Source: Eonycteris spelaea (lineage: Eukaryota > Chordata > Mammalia > Chiroptera > Pteropodidae). Taken from it: DNA of 64,000 bases. This document shows, in pieces, positions 60,031-64,000 of the stretch. The stretch covers positions 40,224 to 104,223 of the forward strand of contig PUFA01000716.1 of NCBI GenBank assembly GCA_003508835.1. The letters run 5' to 3'. Both the position numbers and the translations under genes were made by a program. Each line of letters begins with the position of its first letter. Position 1 is the first letter of the stretch. The notes under the pieces are model-generated. The model was given only the letters and a program-made list of their open reading frames with translations. It ran no database searches and was not told the origin of the DNA.

Positions 60031-63000
60031 TAAAATGAACAGCTGTTTTAGGGCTGAAGAATTCCCCATGATGGGTGGGCTAAAAGCTTTGAAGCCAGAA
60101 AATGTGGAAATCGAATGTTCCTCTTCTATTTATTTGCTGGGATATCTATTTACTGAATTCTCCTTCTGTGTACAATGTAAGTAATTCAGTTTCTCATGCT
60201 TTCTCCTCTAGTATGTGGACATTTTCCTCCCTTGTGTATTTTCTCAGTCTTAACAACTTTTACCCAAAGTTGAACCAAAAATATTTGGAAAATCTTGATT
60301 ATTTTGTGCATTCGTATGGATTCTTAAGAAACATTTCTTCTCAAATGCTCATATCATCTCAGAATTTTATTTTGTGTTATAAAAAAATTCATGTGTTGTA
60401 TACCTTACATATAGCAAACTATGCTTGTTGACTAAGTTCATTAACATGATGTTTTATAAGAAACTGGAATGCAGTGTAATTTAATTCTGTCATTCTATTT
60501 ACTTTCACAACCATAACTGCTCTTACTGGTAATGTGAATTTAACGTCCTGCTGGTTTTTTAACTGGACTCCTACTTTTTTACTGTTATTGAGGTTGGCAT
60601 CTACAATGCCTTCTATAGTCCCTGACACAAAATTGATTACCAAGATATATCTTCAGGTAGAGTTGTCAGGAAAACACAAATGTGACAAATAGATTCACCT
60701 AATATGATCTTTAGAGTGAAAGAATTAGTCTTGTATATGCCAAAGCATTACTCAGTTGATTAGTATACAAAATGTTTCTTTTCCCACGCTGCAATCTACT
60801 CCTGAAGTATAGAAGATGGATTCATGTGTAAGGTCCTCTAGAATCGATGTGAAAGATGGATGCCTGTATGTACGTTTTTATTGCTAATATTACCTTCTTT
60901 TTGTACTCCCAAGTTTTAGTCCTGCCTACAAATATGATTCCTATAATCAAAATATCTCCATTTTTCTTAATTTTGTCATAACCACTAAATGAAAATGAAA
61001 AACAATATTAATATCATCCATTTCATAATTCCTCATATGTAGAATCACTTCCGTCTTCATGACATGAGTGTGACTCACAGGAGAGCTTGAGTTCCTGTCC
61101 TGTCATATGATTCAGGGTCAGCAGGGCTTCTGCTAAGATGCATGCCCTTCTGACCTCACCTGGTTACCTGGAAGCAATCCTCATTAGAGCCAATTGTTAA
61201 TCCAGTTATCCGAAATCAGCTTGAATAACAAAATAACCAAATGCTATCTCCAAATATCACAACATATGCCCCAAATTAAAAATATCAGCTTATCATAATT
61301 TCCTTTAGTTTGATTGCCTGGATTCTTGTATCAGTTAGTTAATGCTGTATAACAAACTGTCCTAAATGGTATGATTTCTATCAAAGGGGTTATATGATGG
61401 GAGTTGTTCTGATCTCTGTTCAGATACTCATGAGTTTGCATCAGCCGGGGTTCTGGACACTGTGCGTCTATAGCTCATCCATGATGTTGTGGGAGGCTGG
61501 AATGCACCTCTGTCTTGAACCAGTATACTGATTTATTTATATATGTAGTATAATCGTGTTTGCCAAAAAAATGAGTTTACCAAACATAATTTGTGAAAAA
61601 TTAATGTGACTATGTTTATATTCATATAAAACAGTTTGCTTTCTACCACATGATATTGCTCCCTCCTCCAGTAAAGTGTGACTCAAACTACTTGCGCTCT
61701 CCATCCTGTCTTGAATTAGGCATCACTAGACTTTTTCCTGTTTGTTATTTTATTGGAGTATAATTGCATGCAATATATTGCAGATACTTAAAGTGTACGA
61801 GTTGCTGGATTAAGGGGAGCTAACAACTTAAGAGCATATATTGAAAGGGTCTATTTACACATCATTCAAAGAACTGTAGGAAAGCTTTAATTGGATTATT
61901 ACATATCTGTGAAAAATGGAATCTCCCTGAGCCTGTTTCTTTATTTCTGATTGTCATGCTGGATAATAATATTTCTGATAAATCTGGTGCAGAATACATG
62001 AAATCTGTAAAAATACATTTTGAATCCAAGAATTCTTTTATCGGTTAGTATTCTTGTAACAGATGTGTATTTATATATGATTATTTAATAAATAAACAAC
62101 TCCCTCACATATATGTACATAGACAGGCTCAATGACCCATCTTTTATGTTGAAATAAAATGAGAGAGAATGTTGGAGAAGATAGAAATGAAAATCATTTT
62201 AGATTGAATTAACATAAAATTTTAAAAATATATAAACATGTACTGAAAAAATTATTGTAGAATTCTTATCCTTAGTTTTAATAATAAATATTGCCCTATC
62301 TTAATTTACAAAGGCCTCAAATTCAGAATCTTGTTTACCTTTTTACAATGGGAGTTTCTCTGTAGCAGCTAATGGGGCAACATCTCCAATTTAACTTTAG
62401 ATTTTTCTTCCACTTACTGTGGTTTCAACAGAAATGCCCTCACCTAAGGGAACCAAAATGAATGCATTCAGATTTTAATGTCACATTCCTCCAAAAAGAG
62501 TTATTAAATAAATGTCTCTATAACATTGCTATTGGTGCTGTAACAAAACTCACACTGAGAGGTTTAAAAGAAAAACATTTATTTGCCTGAATTCTGGGAG
62601 TCAGAAGTCTGAGGAGACGATGGGCTGAAATCGAGAACTCTGCAGGGCTCATTCCTCCTGGAGGTTCCAGGAGAGAATTTCTTTCCTCTCCTATTCCAGT
62701 GTCTGGTGGCCACAAGCATTCCTCGGCTCACAGCCCTTTCTCCATCATCAATGCGAATAGCATAGCATATTCCAATCTCCCTCTGATTCCACTTTTCTTT
62801 CTTCCTCTTCCACATTCGAAGACCATGGTGATGATATCAGTCCCATGTCAATAACAGACAATCTTTTTTTGCTTAGATTATTTTTTTTATTGTGGTGATA
62901 TTGGTTAATGAAAACCAATAAGTTTCAGGTACGATCCAACAGTAAGGCATATATGTTGCGGAGGTGGTTAGGAAGAAGAGCAGGAGTCTGGAAATGCTTT

Positions 63001-63274
63001 TACTAACATGGATAAGGGAGAGGGATGAATGGCAATGCTCACATCCCCCACCCCTGTCTCTATGGCTTTTATTAAGTTCTATAATAATGCTGGCTTTGTA
63101 TTTAAGCAATTGTTACTCTAAGGTCAGTAGATATTAGCTAGATACAAAGTACAGCTAGCTTCCAGATCTGGTCTCAAAGCCACCTCTGTGTTCTCGGCTA
63201 TCTCCTCTTAAGTATCTTTTCTAGTTCTTGTCACTGTGATATCCTTGTCCCTAGAGTAAGATGTCCCAGAATAA
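60031..63274. other. OR6 3' flank, copy of the OR1 3' flank, no gene seen
   Basis: It matches 7818-11054 throughout: the rejected flank frame at 60102-60431, old repeat edges (about 61330-61520), the LTR-like repeat (62525-62880) and the L1 3' end (62875-62950). No gene is visible. Confidence 0.65.
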
Positions 63275-63375
63275 GTCAGGCGTGTATGCCCTCCCTCCAA
63301 TGCGTCCTTGTGTGCAAGTCCACATCTATTACGTCAGGCGTGCGCGCCTTCCTTGCAATGTGTCCTAGTTTAAGT
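63275..63375. repeat. Short copy of the 57-bp minisatellite
   Basis: Units start at 63275 and 63333, a period of 58. The second unit breaks off in gtcctagtttaagtccag and joins sequence equivalent to 14625. Confidence 0.8.
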
Positions 63376-63377
63376 CC

Positions 63378-64000
63378 AGTTTCCACCTTGGTATCCTCAT
63401 TCTATTTAAGCAGTACCTTGACTGCTCTTCCTCACAATGTAGACATCATCATAATTTCTTTCAAGTCTCAGCCTGTTGCTAGTGATGCTAAAAGGTGTGG
63501 AAAGCCTGGGGCTCTGGCCGGGGGCCCTATCCCTTGTTCCTTTGACCAGAACCAATGTTGTGGCTGAACCGGATGCTTGTCGTCTTTATTATATTTGCAT
63601 TAAGCTCAGGGAACTATGAAAACACAACGTTTGTTACTCACAGGTCCTGTGTGATGGGGAGCCACACAGGAAAACCTGGGGGAGGGGATCCAAGAAGAGA
63701 GAGGGAGAAAGAGAGAGAGAGAGGGAATGGACTAAGTGGGGGAACTTCATGCTTATCTACTAGCCTTACCATACAGCTAGCATTGTTTTTTTGTTTGTTT
63801 AGTTTTGTTTGGTGTTTGAGATGAATGTATTTAAACCTGGTGACTCATGAATCAAAAGTTTAATGTCAGGCGTTACACTTATATTATATTTGGTCTCCTG
63901 GTTTCATTGTCTCATTCAGCTTGGTGACTAGAAATCCTACAATTGTCACTGGCAAAAATTAATTATGAAATATATATCTCTCATTGGAGTCTATATGGAA
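63378..64000 (+). repeat. Unclassified LTR-like repeat, copy 3, runs off the window
   Basis: It matches 14625-15250 and 45265-45885, with the TATA-like tatttaagcagtaccttgac near 63403, a GA run at 63707-63723 and a TTTG run near 63785-63812. By analogy, another minus-strand receptor unit would be expected beyond the right edge. Confidence 0.55.

Overview
This window is vertebrate, almost certainly eutherian mammal, nuclear DNA. It is AT-rich and full of minus-strand L1 (LINE-1) fragments and old interspersed repeats, and it carries no prokaryotic gene features. The only host gene family I can recognise is the class II olfactory receptors of the OR7 type: six units, five near full length and one a 3' fragment. 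The form of the L1 3' ends (the gggtaacattggtta type) suggests a laurasiatherian, possibly a bat, but this is weak. I saw no SINE, tRNA or rRNA, and no non-olfactory gene.

Layout. OR1 (+, 6914-7817) and OR2 (-, 19919-19024) converge across 11 kb. OR3 (-, 27391-26493) lies in a tandem copy of the OR2 unit. OR4 (+, 43922-44805) is divergent from OR3 across a nearly complete minus-strand L1 (34590-40090). OR5 (-, 50418-49534) converges on OR4. OR6 (+, 59860-60030) is only the last part of a receptor, fused to a truncated L1. Large blocks are repeated: 14330-24900 matches 44965-55390; 17290-24915 matches 24915-31555 in tandem; 31555-36000 matches 55390-59850; 7670-11360 matches 59860-63375; 14625-15250 matches 45265-45885 and 63378-64000; 656-2200 matches 16010-17560 and 46660-48220.

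Main positive observation. Every full-length receptor unit carries, 2.6-4.5 kb upstream on the same strand, a conserved block ending in a consensus splice donor (CAG|GTGAGT). It is paired with a splice acceptor 6-16 bases before the receptor ATG. This fits the known olfactory-receptor gene plan of a non-coding 5' exon, one intron and a single coding exon. Two copies (OR1, OR4) also keep a TAATGA homeodomain-type site and an O/E (EBF)-like site at identical spacing.

Main caution. Recent copies differ far more by 1-2 base indels than by substitutions (about 12 to 1 in one 320-base comparison made by eye). This is the signature of uncorrected long-read sequence rather than neutral evolution. OR2, OR3 and OR5 are broken only by indels, and OR3 by a single unrepaired one, so their pseudogene status may be an assembly artefact. 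OR1 and OR4 carry substitution-level damage and look genuinely decayed. I found no novel molecular system; the interest lies in the duplication history, the 5' exons and the data-quality signal.
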